Counted from the first letter of the stretch, positions 1-9,364 are shown. The stretch: 34,677 bases of DNA from Bodo saltans (GCA_001460835.1 CYKH01000057.1:52576-87252); one strand, 5' to 3'. Notes: generated from the letters alone by a model not told the origin. Program-made: numbers and translations.

Positions 1-2340
1 AGCCAGCTTACTGATGGCAAACCCCAACCGATCCCCATCCGATTACGTGGCGGGGAGGACTTCATCAGTGTTCGCACCATTGTTGATGCCATCGCGTACT
101 GGGGCGGCGCAGTGACCAACTCTGTGAGTTTTGATGAACGCCGGGATGGTGTGTTTTCCTACCAAGTAGAGCGAACGGCATTGGGCACGAACATCGCCGA
201 CGTCCACCGCCAGCCCGATGCGCTCAGCGTGCAGCTTGCAGGACTAAAAAAGGCGCAACTGTCTGACAAATTATCGATTGTTGTGAACAACGACGAGAGC
301 TCAATGACGTCGTCGTTGATGGTGCCTTCTGGGCTTGATCGCAACGGGCTTGTCGAAGCTGGCCTGGTGGAGAGTGATCCCAGACACCGGCATTTATTCG
401 TTGTCCTGTTTGTTGCGTCATGGACGTCAAAGAGCAACGCAGCGGCGATGCGAGACGTACATCATTTTGCGGCGATGGCGAGGCGATATGACAACACAAA
501 CAACGCGGTGACTGCTTCGTTTACGATTGTCGATCTCCATTCGACACGCTTTGGTGCTGGATCTGCTCTCCACAATGCATTTCTTGGCGGGGATACGTCC
601 ATTGGGTTTGGGGACGTGTGTCTTGACCCTCCTTGCGTATTTACGTGCAGCCAACTCACTGCGCAACGAGATGCGCGACACTGCGGTGGGCAGGATCTCC
701 CGTTCAACTTCCTTCCGACTGCACTCGATTTCGACGCCCTTGAACGCTCCCTCACACTCGCCGGCAATCCAACGAGCGACGAGGAAACAAATCTTCGCCC
801 GTTAGATGCCATGTCGCGCTCGCTCCAAGCAGCAGGCTCCCGAGGCGTTGTTCAACTCGATAGTCTTCGGCCGTGGCTGGTGCTGGACCGCGACGCGGCT
901 CTCGCGCCACTTGCGGATGAGGGGCGCAAGACTCTTGCTGCAGACGCGCTGGCCTACCGTCGCAACGTTGTCGTCCTATTCCACGGAGGCCAGCAGCTAA
1001 GCGCCAACGGCATCTGGTATGACCGACGAGTGGTGAAGTCTTTTGAAAGCATTTGCAAAACTCTTAATCTCACGACGACGACGACATCTCAGGAGTCGCT
1101 GCGACAAGAAAATGTTTGCGCTGTGATGAACAGTTATTCGTACGCAAAGCTGGCGCACCATGTCAAGACCAAGTTCCATCGAACATCTCAAGATCACCTC
1201 AAGCAGTCGGCCATTGGTGCTGATTCAAGGAGCCCGTTTATCGCATTGCTCAGCAGGATGGACATCGCCGGTGATGATATCTCGAGTGAAGGAGATCTAC
1301 CTATGGCGACGAGTGATATGTCTCAGCGCCGCATGGTGTTGGACATTACGCCAGAGATGCTGATTCTGAACCCAAGTAAAGTGGAAACCATTATTGCTAC
1401 CGCCATTGGAAAGCAACACGCTCACAGCGAGGACCGCGAGGCGATTGGAGAGGGCGAACATGGGGGATTAACTACAGTCACTGCCAATCAACTGTTTCGC
1501 ACCATCACGGATCCTGAACGTGGTGTGCTGATGCTGTACTCCGGTGGCAGTTCCTGCCCACACTCGGCGCAGCTCCGCGCGGTGATGGTGGACGTCGCAA
1601 AGGCATTTGTACGTGAACGACGCGAGGTCACCATCGCTGTGATTGACGGCTCTCGTGAAATTGATGTGGAGGAGCGCAAGAACGTGTACGGCGTCACCCG
1701 ACTACCCATGTTGCTGTGGTACCCGAAGGGAATCGGAAAGCACCCCCTCCGGACACCAGGAGAGGAGTATCGAGGACTTCCTCAAAAATTGCCCTTGATT
1801 GAATACGTTAACGACGAGATGGGATATTCCTTCTTTGAAATGGACTGGATGAAAGACACCACAGTGCGTGCTGTCACTCGCCGTGATTGGGATGAAAAGA
1901 TTGGCGGCCCTCGTGCTCGCAACCGCAGCCACACGGTATTGTTCTTGTACCGCACATTACAGCAGGACGCAAAGACAGCTGAAATGCTCCTCGATCTTGA
2001 AAAGCGATTGGGCTCACATGTTGACTTTGAGCGTAGCCCTGTCACCCGCCCCAATGATGAGGAGGCTGAGATTCGGAGCAGCGAGGAAACTGCTGAGGCT
2101 GCGGCGTCTGGACTGATCCCTACCATAGGTGGCATTGAGTTCTTCAAAATGGACTCTCGTCGGTTCGAGGGCTTTCTGAAGCATCAAGGTCTCATCAGGA
2201 GAGGCGTCAGCACCGAGGCTCGTATTCTTGCCAAGAGGGCCGATGAAGGTGGAGCATGCCGTCGCAACATCCGACGCGACAGTGGTGCACGCGTTGGATA
2301 TTATCGAGATGGCGTCGTTTGTGCTTCGAAGCGTGGATGA
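1..2340 (+). CDS. Giant multi-thioredoxin-domain protein, 5' part (open at left edge)
   Basis: The frame is open from base 1 with no stop, so the gene begins upstream of the window; the GTG at 112 is not a real start. The product is a secretory-type thioredoxin/PDI-like protein. Numbering from base 112, one thioredoxin-like module is near residues 94-180, with ASWTSKS where the active-site CxxC would be. A weaker one is near 285-320 (NVVVLFHGG). A third is near 470-570, with SSCPHS (bases around 1555) and the cis-proline equivalent TRLPMLLWY. A possible fourth is near 607-690 (HTVLFLY). None of these has an intact CxxC, so their role is probably structural or substrate binding. After about base 2250 the reading (CRRNIRRDSG onward to the stop at 2340) looks like out-of-frame junk, while frame 2 becomes convincingly coding. 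This ORF and the next are therefore almost certainly one gene split by a single-base frame change. Confidence 0.8.
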   Translation, partial: SQLTDGKPQPIPIRLRGGEDFISVRTIVDAIAYWGGAVTNSVSFDERRDGVFSYQVERTALGTNIADVHRQPDALSVQLAGLKKAQLSDKLSIVVNNDESSMTSSLMVPSGLDRNGLVEAGLVESDPRHRHLFVVLFVASWTSKSNAAAMRDVHHFAAMARRYDNTNNAVTASFTIVDLHSTRFGAGSALHNAFLGGDTSIGFGDVCLDPPCVFTCSQLTAQRDARHCGGQDLPFNFLPTALDFDALERSLTLAGNPTSDEETNLRPLDAMSRSLQAAGSRGVVQLDSLRPWLVLDRDAALAPLADEGRKTLAADALAYRRNVVVLFHGGQQLSANGIWYDRRVVKSFESICKTLNLTTTTTSQESLRQENVCAVMNSYSYAKLAHHVKTKFHRTSQDHLKQSAIGADSRSPFIALLSRMDIAGDDISSEGDLPMATSDMSQRRMVLDITPEMLILNPSKVETIIATAIGKQHAHSEDREAIGEGEHGGLTTVTANQLFRTITDPERGVLMLYSGGSSCPHSAQLRAVMVDVAKAFVRERREVTIAVIDGSREIDVEERKNVYGVTRLPMLLWYPKGIGKHPLRTPGEEYRGLPQKLPLIEYVNDEMGYSFFEMDWMKDTTVRAVTRRDWDEKIGGPRARNRSHTVLFLYRTLQQDAKTAEMLLDLEKRLGSHVDFERSPVTRPNDEEAEIRSSEETAEAAASGLIPTIGGIEFFKMDSRRFEGFLKHQGLIRRGVSTEARILAKRADEGGACRRNIRRDSGARVGYYRDGVVCASKRG
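2180..2260 (+). other. Probable +1 frame change joining the two thioredoxin ORFs
   Basis: Frame 1 is plausible coding up to about ARILAKR, and frame 2 becomes plausible from about MKVEHAVATSD. A TGA at 2177-2179 limits frame 2 on the left, so the change lies between 2180 and roughly 2250. The GAGGG and GGTGG runs around 2232-2252 are candidate sites for an extra base in the assembly. I see no recognised +1 slippery site. A sequencing indel is the likeliest cause, with a true frameshift or pseudogene as alternatives. Confidence 0.7.
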
Positions 2341-5300
2341 GGAGCGTTACGGAACAGATGCCCAAAAGGTCCTTCGCTTCACGTCGCAAGAAGTCGCGCA
2401 CCATCAATCCACTGCTGCGAACCGCCACGACTCGTCGTCGTTTGCTGGTGATGCACCCTCGTCTAGTGATTCTGCTGCAGATTTGGGCAAAGATGGTAAA
2501 CCGAGGCCTCTCGTCACGGAACTTGACATGCACGACTTCCGCAGCTTTGTCGATGACGCTGAGGTCGACGCGGTTGTGTTCTTCTACGCAACGTGGTGCG
2601 AGCAAAGCAAAATCTTTGAGCCAAAGTATCTCGAGGCGGCCAAGCATTTCGGTAGCTCCGACAAAACGATTCGATTTGGCAAAATTAACGTCCCCCTCAA
2701 CGATGAAACAGGCCATGGTCAAGGCATCCTCAGCTTTCCCACGGTGAAGTTCTACTTCGCAGGGAGCAAGGACAAGGCCAAGCTTATTGGAGCTCAGTAT
2801 CATTCGATGGGAGAGTTCTTGGAGAAGTCAGCACAACCTAACGCCACACAGAACTTCATCCAATACATCGCCAACACGCGTCGATCGACGAAGGTTCAAG
2901 AGCTCGATCATCAGCGTCTCCTTGTGGAACGAGCTCTTTTGGAGCTGAATGAGACGTCACTGCAGCACGCGATCAGCAACACTACGGATCAATATCTTGT
3001 GGAGTTTTACGCCCCGTGGTGCGGACATTGCAGGACGGTGATTCCTGAGCTGCAGGCGGTGGGGGAGTACTTCCGTCGGCAGCGACGCATGAACCCGATT
3101 CGGCCACGCCTTCACGTTGCTCGCATTGACGCCACAAAGTATCGCAATGCTAGCGCTGCGTTAAATGCCACCAACTCGTACCCCACGATCCTCCTACTCA
3201 CGAATGAAAAGAATGCCAAGGGAACGATTGTGCGGCGTGTTCATAAGTACAACGATCACCGCCTTGCGGAGAGAATAATCGACTTCGTGTCGATCCACCT
3301 TCCGAAAGTTGCCACCGATCATGACGGCCGTAAGAAGGCAAAGCCTGCCGAAGCCCCATCAAAGAAAGCACCTGCAACAAAGACAAGCACAGAAAAACCG
3401 CCGCGCGACGAAGAACTTAACCTACCTCGCCTCGAAACAGAAGAGCAAAAGAAGCAAGATCGTGACAAACGGAAGAGGTCCGTGGACGATGCGATCGAAG
3501 ACTTGTACGCTACCGACGAAGATTTGAAGGAAGTCATCCGAAAGCGAAACGTGCAGAAAAAGACCAAGTCAGGCGGTGCGAGGCAAATTAAAGTGATTGA
3601 ACGATCTAAATTGTTGTCGCGTCATGTCCAGTTCTTGGACGAAAAGACACTGCGAGGGTTCCTCGACACGACGACAGTGGTGGTGGTGCTGAACTGTGAA
3701 TCCAAGGTGGACGCTGAGCACCTTGAAGCTTGGAATATTGTCGCAGAAAACTTTGAGCAGCTCATCAAGCATCGATTGGTTGTGGTGGGTGTAGTGGAGG
3801 CGGGTGATTCCACCGCAGCACTTCGTGGAATGCTCGGCGAGGCGCCATCCATCACGGTGTTCCGTGGGCTCGCCACACCCCAGATTGCTCGGTACAAAAT
3901 GCTTGATCCCTACGAAGACCACGACGAATACGCAAAGATCCGCTTCGGGCAGGGTGGCTCTGGAACCAACGCCACAGAGGTGGTAGAGTTCGTGAAGCAA
4001 CAAATTCACAATACACTCATGCACAGTGTTGAGTTCAAGACTGTGAAGGAGTTTGATGCCGCGACGCAAAATCGCAGCGCCAAAATCATGGTGATGTTCT
4101 ACGCTCCGTGGAGTGAGGATGCGAAGGCAATCGCTCCTCACTACGACGGCCTTGCGCAACAGTACCGCCACATGAACAACGTGTTCATTACGCGTCTCGA
4201 CGTGTCGCAGCATCTGAAAGTGCATGAGCGCATGCGGAGGACGAAGCTCCCCTTTTTCCTTGTGTACGATGACATCCCTGAGGATGTTCGTGAACAGATG
4301 AATGCTAAGGATCGAAAGATCCCCAGAATTTTGACGACCCCACGCCCCACCCGTACTCAACTAGGCGCGTTCTTACTGAATCAGGTGCAACCAGAAGCGG
4401 ATCGCGATTGGGTCGGTGAATGGTTCGTGCCCTATGGCGATGAATCACATATCCCCCCGTTGGTGAAGTACACCAGTGAGGTGGACGATAATGAGGTGGT
4501 GAAATCTGCACACGCTGAGTGGAATGCGTTCCAACGGCGCACTCATCAAGATGTCGACGATGACGTTGCTGCGCCTTCATCGAGTGCAACTGCTATCGAG
4601 CTTAGTTCTTGGCGCCCACTGTTACTGAATTCTGTGGACGAGGTTCAAACGTTTGTGACAACTTTCGGCCCTACGCGAGGCGCTCTGATCTTCTTTTCGT
4701 CGAACTGGTGCAAGCACTGTTTCTCCCAGTACCGAACATTTCTCGCAGGTGCAGCCAAGGTCTCATCGACCGTTGCCGTCGCGATGTTCAACGTATCACG
4801 CACAGAGGATTCAAAGAAGCTCAAGAGTTCTCCATTTGAAGTATCTGTGTTCCCCACAGTACTCTTTTTTGGTGGCACTGGGGCTGATGCTCGAGTGGAG
4901 TTCACTGAGAAGCTGCGTGGGCCGCATGCGGCGTCGACTTTGGTGAAGTTCATTGCCACCACGACCGCTCGCATTGGGCTGGCGCCTTCGGCCTCCCACC
5001 CCTTACCAACATACCCCTCCGCAGCGCAGGCAGGTAGTGATCAACCGAGTACAACGCACAGCAGCACTCCTCGACCTGCATCGGTCGAACTACCACAAGA
5101 GTTATCGACAGTGGAAGACGTCACGGCGTCGTTATCACGCTTCATGAACATCTCGTCAACAGGGTCTCCCACCGCCAACGAGGGAGGAGCAGCCATTATC
5201 TTCTTGAATGCGTCTTGGTGCACACACGTCAAGTGCGGCACTGCGTTGGAGGCAGTGGTGGCCTCGACAGTGATGCTGACGAAGCCACGACGCGATGGCG

Positions 5301-5971
5301 CCACAGCGATTCGACCATTCCGGTGGAACCTGTCCGACAAGCGCGTCAAGGCGTTTGCAAACGCAAACCTTGGAATCGTGGCGGTACCCACTGTTGTGAT
5401 TGCGTGCAATGGGTCTGCTCATCGCTTCCCACATGACGTGTTCCCTTCATCCCCATCCGCAGCTTCACTGGTACCGTCCCGCATTGTGGCATTCGCTGAG
5501 GAGGTGTGCTTTGGATTGTTGCCTTTAGAATTGCAGCGGAAGCGACTGCAAGACGCGCTGGAGGAAGCCGAGGAGGGCGCAGTGACTCGAATGTCAGTCG
5601 CGTCACTGATCTCCCCAGAAAGTGGAGACAATATTTTCGCAATGAGATTCAATGGATCGACATGCTCACGTGACCCTCACTGCATTGAGGCGACACGTCT
5701 GATGCGTCTGCTCAGTGGGACCTACAAGAACAGACAGCTGCTGTTTGCATCTGTTGATATGGCACTTCCCGAGAACGAGGACAAATCTCACCGAGACGAA
5801 TCTGCAAGTGCTCAGCAGGTCCAGCAGCATCGCACAGGCTCTGTGAGGCTCGTGTACTACCCAGCAGAGCAACCACCGGTGCCGTATGAAGGCGAGCTTG
5901 AGCGCAGCGAGTTGATCGCATTTTTGGATATTGAAGAACGGCGTTCGCGCGATAGCCACAGACGCATCTAA
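2243..5971 (+). CDS. Giant multi-thioredoxin-domain protein, 3' part
   Basis: This is the continuation of the preceding ORF in the +1 frame. The frame is open back to base 2180, and the ATG at 2243 is only the first internal Met. Numbering from base 2228, the modules are: about 95-215 with WCEQS and SFPTV; about 235-358 with a canonical WCGHC (bases 3020-3031) and SYPT cis-proline; a Lys/Glu-rich linker at 365-460; a degenerate module at 465-595 with no CxxC; 596-715 with PWSEDA and no cysteines; 795-912 with WCKHC (4709-4720) and VFPTV; 960-1095 with WCTHVKC and AVPTV; and 1120-1232 with CSRDPHC. Only two modules have a PDI-like CxHC, so just a few are likely to exchange thiols. No KDEL-like tail is present (it ends SHRRI). 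The role is inferred as oxidative folding or disulfide holding in the secretory pathway. No splice acceptor or spacer precedes it, so a separate gene is unlikely. Confidence 0.85.
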   Translation: MKVEHAVATSDATVVHALDIIEMASFVLRSVDEERYGTDAQKVLRFTSQEVAHHQSTAANRHDSSSFAGDAPSSSDSAADLGKDGKPRPLVTELDMHDFRSFVDDAEVDAVVFFYATWCEQSKIFEPKYLEAAKHFGSSDKTIRFGKINVPLNDETGHGQGILSFPTVKFYFAGSKDKAKLIGAQYHSMGEFLEKSAQPNATQNFIQYIANTRRSTKVQELDHQRLLVERALLELNETSLQHAISNTTDQYLVEFYAPWCGHCRTVIPELQAVGEYFRRQRRMNPIRPRLHVARIDATKYRNASAALNATNSYPTILLLTNEKNAKGTIVRRVHKYNDHRLAERIIDFVSIHLPKVATDHDGRKKAKPAEAPSKKAPATKTSTEKPPRDEELNLPRLETEEQKKQDRDKRKRSVDDAIEDLYATDEDLKEVIRKRNVQKKTKSGGARQIKVIERSKLLSRHVQFLDEKTLRGFLDTTTVVVVLNCESKVDAEHLEAWNIVAENFEQLIKHRLVVVGVVEAGDSTAALRGMLGEAPSITVFRGLATPQIARYKMLDPYEDHDEYAKIRFGQGGSGTNATEVVEFVKQQIHNTLMHSVEFKTVKEFDAATQNRSAKIMVMFYAPWSEDAKAIAPHYDGLAQQYRHMNNVFITRLDVSQHLKVHERMRRTKLPFFLVYDDIPEDVREQMNAKDRKIPRILTTPRPTRTQLGAFLLNQVQPEADRDWVGEWFVPYGDESHIPPLVKYTSEVDDNEVVKSAHAEWNAFQRRTHQDVDDDVAAPSSSATAIELSSWRPLLLNSVDEVQTFVTTFGPTRGALIFFSSNWCKHCFSQYRTFLAGAAKVSSTVAVAMFNVSRTEDSKKLKSSPFEVSVFPTVLFFGGTGADARVEFTEKLRGPHAASTLVKFIATTTARIGLAPSASHPLPTYPSAAQAGSDQPSTTHSSTPRPASVELPQELSTVEDVTASLSRFMNISSTGSPTANEGGAAIIFLNASWCTHVKCGTALEAVVASTVMLTKPRRDGATAIRPFRWNLSDKRVKAFANANLGIVAVPTVVIACNGSAHRFPHDVFPSSPSAASLVPSRIVAFAEEVCFGLLPLELQRKRLQDALEEAEEGAVTRMSVASLISPESGDNIFAMRFNGSTCSRDPHCIEATRLMRLLSGTYKNRQLLFASVDMALPENEDKSHRDESASAQQVQQHRTGSVRLVYYPAEQPPVPYEGELERSELIAFLDIEERRSRDSHRRI

Positions 5972-6281
5972 GAAAATTGTTGTTCTGAAGATTCTGGAGA
6001 GAAGTGAAAAAAAAAGAAATACATGTGCTTTGTACTGAAGTCTAACTTCGAAGCCCATTGTTGTTGTACACCCTCACACCATCTTATCGACCACTTGCCA
6101 CAACGACGAGATCACGGCACGAAATTCAACACCCCTTCACCTTATTCAAGTAGCAATTTTCTGATTCTTTGACAACCCATTTTCTAAAAATTCTGTTGGA
6201 ATAACGGAAACTTTTCTTTCTTGATTTTTTTAGAACAAAAAAAGGTTTCACAATATCATATTGAGGGCAAGTGCAAGTCGA
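5972..6281 (+). other. Intergenic spacer with 3' UTR and 5' leader
   Basis: This is an AT-rich spacer of about 310 bases between the giant thioredoxin gene and the PDI-like gene. It contains an A-run near 6008-6016 and a pyrimidine tract with an AG at its right end. No gene or RNA is recognised in it. Confidence 0.5.
6211..6233 (+). promoter_or_regulatory. Trans-splice acceptor for the PDI-like gene
   Basis: A nearly pure pyrimidine run ends in TAG, and the next ATG is 48 bases downstream at 6282. This is the normal kinetoplastid spliced-leader acceptor layout. It supports the ATG at 6282 over the in-frame TTG upstream. Confidence 0.65.
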
Positions 6282-7439
6282 ATGCTCCGCTCTCCATCAA
6301 TTGCACTGCTTGTAGTCTCCACGTTTTTGCTGGCTGCATTCGTTGAGGCTGCTGAGGACGATGGGGCTGATATTTCTGCCTCTAAAGCATCGTCTGGCTC
6401 ACCGTCCATGGCGTTGCCGGAACTGGTCGAACGATTGACCAACGATACGTATCATGACTTTATCGAAGATCGCTCTCGCATTTCTGTAGTCCTCTTCTAC
6501 GCAACGTGGCATCGAAAAAGCGTCCAACTTATGAAAACAATGGAGGATGTGGCAGAGATGTTTGCGCAGAAAGAAGGAAACAACGAAGGAGAAAAGAGCG
6601 AGGAGGATAAAGCCACTGAAGATGCTCGCTCTGCGAAAGCCCCTGCAGATGTTGTGATTCGATTTGCAGCGCTGCATGGCCCACATTACAAAAAGTTTTG
6701 CCAGCAGATTGGCGTCGTGACGTTTCCAATTCTTCGTGTTGTGGTACGTGGCCTCAAGCAGCATCCGTACACATACACTGGGCATAGTTTTTCTGCAAAG
6801 GAGTTGTACGATTTTATTGACTCTATCGCGACTACGGATCGACGCCAAGCAGCGGCTTCATTTGAAGTCAAGCGACAAGAGGCAATGCGGATTCCAGCTG
6901 TGGTGAACCCAACCCCCGGCCTCGTGTTGTCCCTTACCACTGATGACTACATTCAATATCGCAACAGCTCAAACATTTTACTTTTTGTGCTTTTCTACGC
7001 TCCCTGGTGCCAGCATTGCAAAGGCCCCCAAGAAACGTTAAAGTTCGTCGCTGACTACTTCCACAGAGATCCAACGGTTGTCATTGGGAAATTTGATTGT
7101 GAAGCGAATGCAACGTTTTGCGTGGAGACCATGAACATCGACGGATACCCCACCTTCTACACAGTCCCAAAGCCCTCCATGGCGAAACCTGGATCTGTCT
7201 ACCGCGGCGGTCACGACAGTGTTGACATCTATCAACATCTGGACATCCAGAATCAATATTTTGAGGCTGAGGGAATGGATGAGATCAAACAGCAATTTGA
7301 GAAGATACGCAACACCCCCCGTGATCAGCTCCCAGAAGACTTGAGTGAGCTCGGTGGTGTGTTTGCTCAGTTCAAGCCAAAAAAGAAGGATGAGGAGGCG
7401 CCGAAAGTATTAGGGCGAAAGAATCGAGGACGGAGGTAA
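6282..7439 (+). CDS. PDI-like protein with signal peptide, two thioredoxin modules
   Basis: The product is 385 residues. The ATG at 6282 is the first after the acceptor AG and starts a clear signal peptide (MLRSPS followed by a hydrophobic stretch ending AAFVEAA). Module a, about residues 55-185, has YATWHRKS where WCGHC is expected, followed by a Glu/Lys-rich insertion and TFPIL with a cis-proline. It lacks both active cysteines. Module b, about 210-325, has APWCQHCK (bases 7008-7019) and GYPTF and should be redox-active. The tail is charged and ends GRKNRGRR, with no KDEL-type retrieval signal. Expected role: thiol-disulfide exchange in the ER lumen. Typical PDIs are about 480-520 residues with an a-b-b'-a' layout, so this is a shorter two-module form. 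It lies just downstream of the giant thioredoxin gene and may have arisen from it, or the reverse. Confidence 0.88.
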   Translation: MLRSPSIALLVVSTFLLAAFVEAAEDDGADISASKASSGSPSMALPELVERLTNDTYHDFIEDRSRISVVLFYATWHRKSVQLMKTMEDVAEMFAQKEGNNEGEKSEEDKATEDARSAKAPADVVIRFAALHGPHYKKFCQQIGVVTFPILRVVVRGLKQHPYTYTGHSFSAKELYDFIDSIATTDRRQAAASFEVKRQEAMRIPAVVNPTPGLVLSLTTDDYIQYRNSSNILLFVLFYAPWCQHCKGPQETLKFVADYFHRDPTVVIGKFDCEANATFCVETMNIDGYPTFYTVPKPSMAKPGSVYRGGHDSVDIYQHLDIQNQYFEAEGMDEIKQQFEKIRNTPRDQLPEDLSELGGVFAQFKPKKKDEEAPKVLGRKNRGRR

Positions 7440-7864
7440 AATGTGATGAAAAGAACTTCGCATGCCAACAATGATTTTGCCCTGGCCGTTTGTTATTGTT
7501 CCTTTTGTAGTTTTCTGCGCGCCGCCGTTCACCTTTCTATCTCACTCTCTTGAAGTGATCAGCGCTTACCCATCGAAATCCTATTTCTGTGCAGATGAGC
7601 CCATATGTGAGCCTTGTACCCAACGGCCCTATTGTTGTAGTTCTCCTGAAATATTGACGATGCTTATGTGCGTGCAATTTTGTGAAGTTTCGATTTGAAA
7701 TGCGTTGTTGCGTGTTTTTGTTGTCTCTCGATAGACACACAAGCAAGAAGCCACAAGTACTGCGATACAATCGACGTACCGTGCCCTAGGGGGTAGTAAG
7801 AGATTGAAACGTTGCCGCCAAGTAAAAGAAAAAATATCCCTTAGAGTGATAAAAAAAACGTGTT
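7440..7864 (+). other. Intergenic spacer before the metallopeptidase gene
   Basis: This is a 425-base spacer. A short ORF at 7462-7698 has no domain features and I do not believe it is a gene. A T/C-rich stretch at 7711-7730 followed by TAG at 7732-7734 is a plausible splice acceptor, because no ATG lies between it and 7865. Confidence 0.45.
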
Positions 7865-9364
7865 ATGCTGAGAATGACGTCTATCACCATGATGCTGTCT
7901 GTGATGCTGATGACACACTGTGTTCAGTACTCGCAAGCTTCTCTATTACCGCATCCCCGACGCCCTCCCCTCCCACCACTTTCGCACCGTAAGCAAGGCG
8001 CAGTCCAGGAACATCGAGTTGCTGGGACAGCGGCGGCATTCAGTAACGCTTCTCGACGAGCAGATAGTGAAATATTGTGTTTGGATGCGTTTGGTAAGCG
8101 GTGTGAATTGTGTTGCGGTCCTGCGCTAGATGGCCAATGTTGCGAAGTTGTCGCGCAGTCACCTCTTTTCCCATCCGATGTCGCCACAATCACGTTTACA
8201 GTACGATTCACACTGATTGTGGATGATACAAACTCTCGAAACTGGAGTTTGGAGAGCGACGATGTAAGGGGTCAGCTTCGTGTCCTCAATGATGAGTTTG
8301 AAGCTTCAGGCTCACGTTTCCGTTTCCAACTGCCGACCTCCTTCAACACCTCGAACCGCAATGAATCTCACTCAGCTTCGATCCCAGCAGCACCTGTGCA
8401 AGTGATCCGCAGCACACTCTTGTCGAGAAGTTGTGTGACAGATTCATGCTACGATAATCCCACGTCTTGTCCGTTTTACGCTCTTGTCCTCCCGGCCGTG
8501 AACAGCACGCCACATCTAGACATCAATGTGATTGTCTGTGACATCCACTACGATGGGGAGTCTCAATTTCCGTGGGCGACGCGAGACGAAACCTCCAACA
8601 TGCAGTATATCCAAATCCGGTACAATGCATTTTTCAATAAAGGTAGTGGCTCGCCAAGGGACGGTGGCAAGACGTTAGTGCATGAAATGGGGCATTACTT
8701 TGGACTGCTTCACACATTTGATGGGGACTGTGCGGGGTCTGGCGATTTTGTGGCTGACACACCGCCTGCTGCCCGCGCCGCCAATCCAAAAAACGGATGC
8801 GACGTGGTTGACGGACCTGAAGTGTGCTCATCTATACAAAAACAACAACAGCTGCGGCCTGACACGAGCAATTTCATGGACTATGCCGCGGACCACTGCA
8901 TGATTCGGTTTACCCCTGGACAACTGCGGCGGATGGAGCAGGCAACGATAAAGTACCGCCCCTATTTAGTGAACAACGCGACTGGGACGATCATGACTCT
9001 TGCCAAGGACGATGAGGGGCATTCAGCAACTAACTCCTCAACAACAGCATTTGCGATATGGGATCGTGAATGGTGGTCATCTACGAGTGGTAGTAACGTC
9101 CGAGCGCTGGTGCTCATTGCGATCTACTTCTTAATGGGAGTGGTTGCAAGCGTGCTTGTGACACGCACTGCCAGGAGAAGGTACCGCCCTATGCCTTCCC
9201 ACGCACTCGGCGGTGAGGGTGGTGACAACGTTGCAAACGAGGAGCGCAGCGGCGATGATGCACACGATGAGCTTGAGGACGACGATGGTGCCCATCGGCC
9301 ATCCTTCCCATGGGCACCGAAGTGGCTCCGTCGTCACTATCGCCGCCGACCGAGACGAACATGA
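7865..9364 (+). CDS. Membrane-anchored M43 (pappalysin/cytophagalysin-type) metallopeptidase
   Basis: The product is 499 residues. The N-terminus is a signal peptide (residues 1-26, Met-rich and hydrophobic) followed by a Pro-rich and Cys-rich pro-region. The catalytic core has the metzincin zinc motif HEMGHYFGLLH at 273-283, with three histidines and the catalytic Glu. It is followed by FDGDC, the DTP element typical of M43 (around 298-300) and the Met-turn NFMDYAADHCM at 336-346, then RFTPGQLRRM. These are M43 hallmarks. A single transmembrane segment at about 412-433 is followed by a basic and acidic cytosolic tail, so the enzyme is predicted to face the lumen or cell exterior. Trypanosomatids are known for M8 (GP63) surface proteases; this is a different metzincin family. 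Substrate is unknown; proteolysis of prey or surface proteins is inference. Confidence 0.9.
   Translation: MLRMTSITMMLSVMLMTHCVQYSQASLLPHPRRPPLPPLSHRKQGAVQEHRVAGTAAAFSNASRRADSEILCLDAFGKRCELCCGPALDGQCCEVVAQSPLFPSDVATITFTVRFTLIVDDTNSRNWSLESDDVRGQLRVLNDEFEASGSRFRFQLPTSFNTSNRNESHSASIPAAPVQVIRSTLLSRSCVTDSCYDNPTSCPFYALVLPAVNSTPHLDINVIVCDIHYDGESQFPWATRDETSNMQYIQIRYNAFFNKGSGSPRDGGKTLVHEMGHYFGLLHTFDGDCAGSGDFVADTPPAARAANPKNGCDVVDGPEVCSSIQKQQQLRPDTSNFMDYAADHCMIRFTPGQLRRMEQATIKYRPYLVNNATGTIMTLAKDDEGHSATNSSTTAFAIWDREWWSSTSGSNVRALVLIAIYFLMGVVASVLVTRTARRRYRPMPSHALGGEGGDNVANEERSGDDAHDELEDDDGAHRPSFPWAPKWLRRHYRRRPRRT

Noticed and set aside
112-114. GTG at 112 as the start of the first gene
   Set aside because: The frame is open to base 1 and kinetoplastids start at ATG, so the gene is simply truncated by the window edge.
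7462-7698. 78-codon ORF between the PDI and metallopeptidase genes
   Set aside because: It has no domain or clear signal peptide, sits in a 3' UTR position and lacks a preceding acceptor. A Cys-rich reading in a short spacer is not enough.
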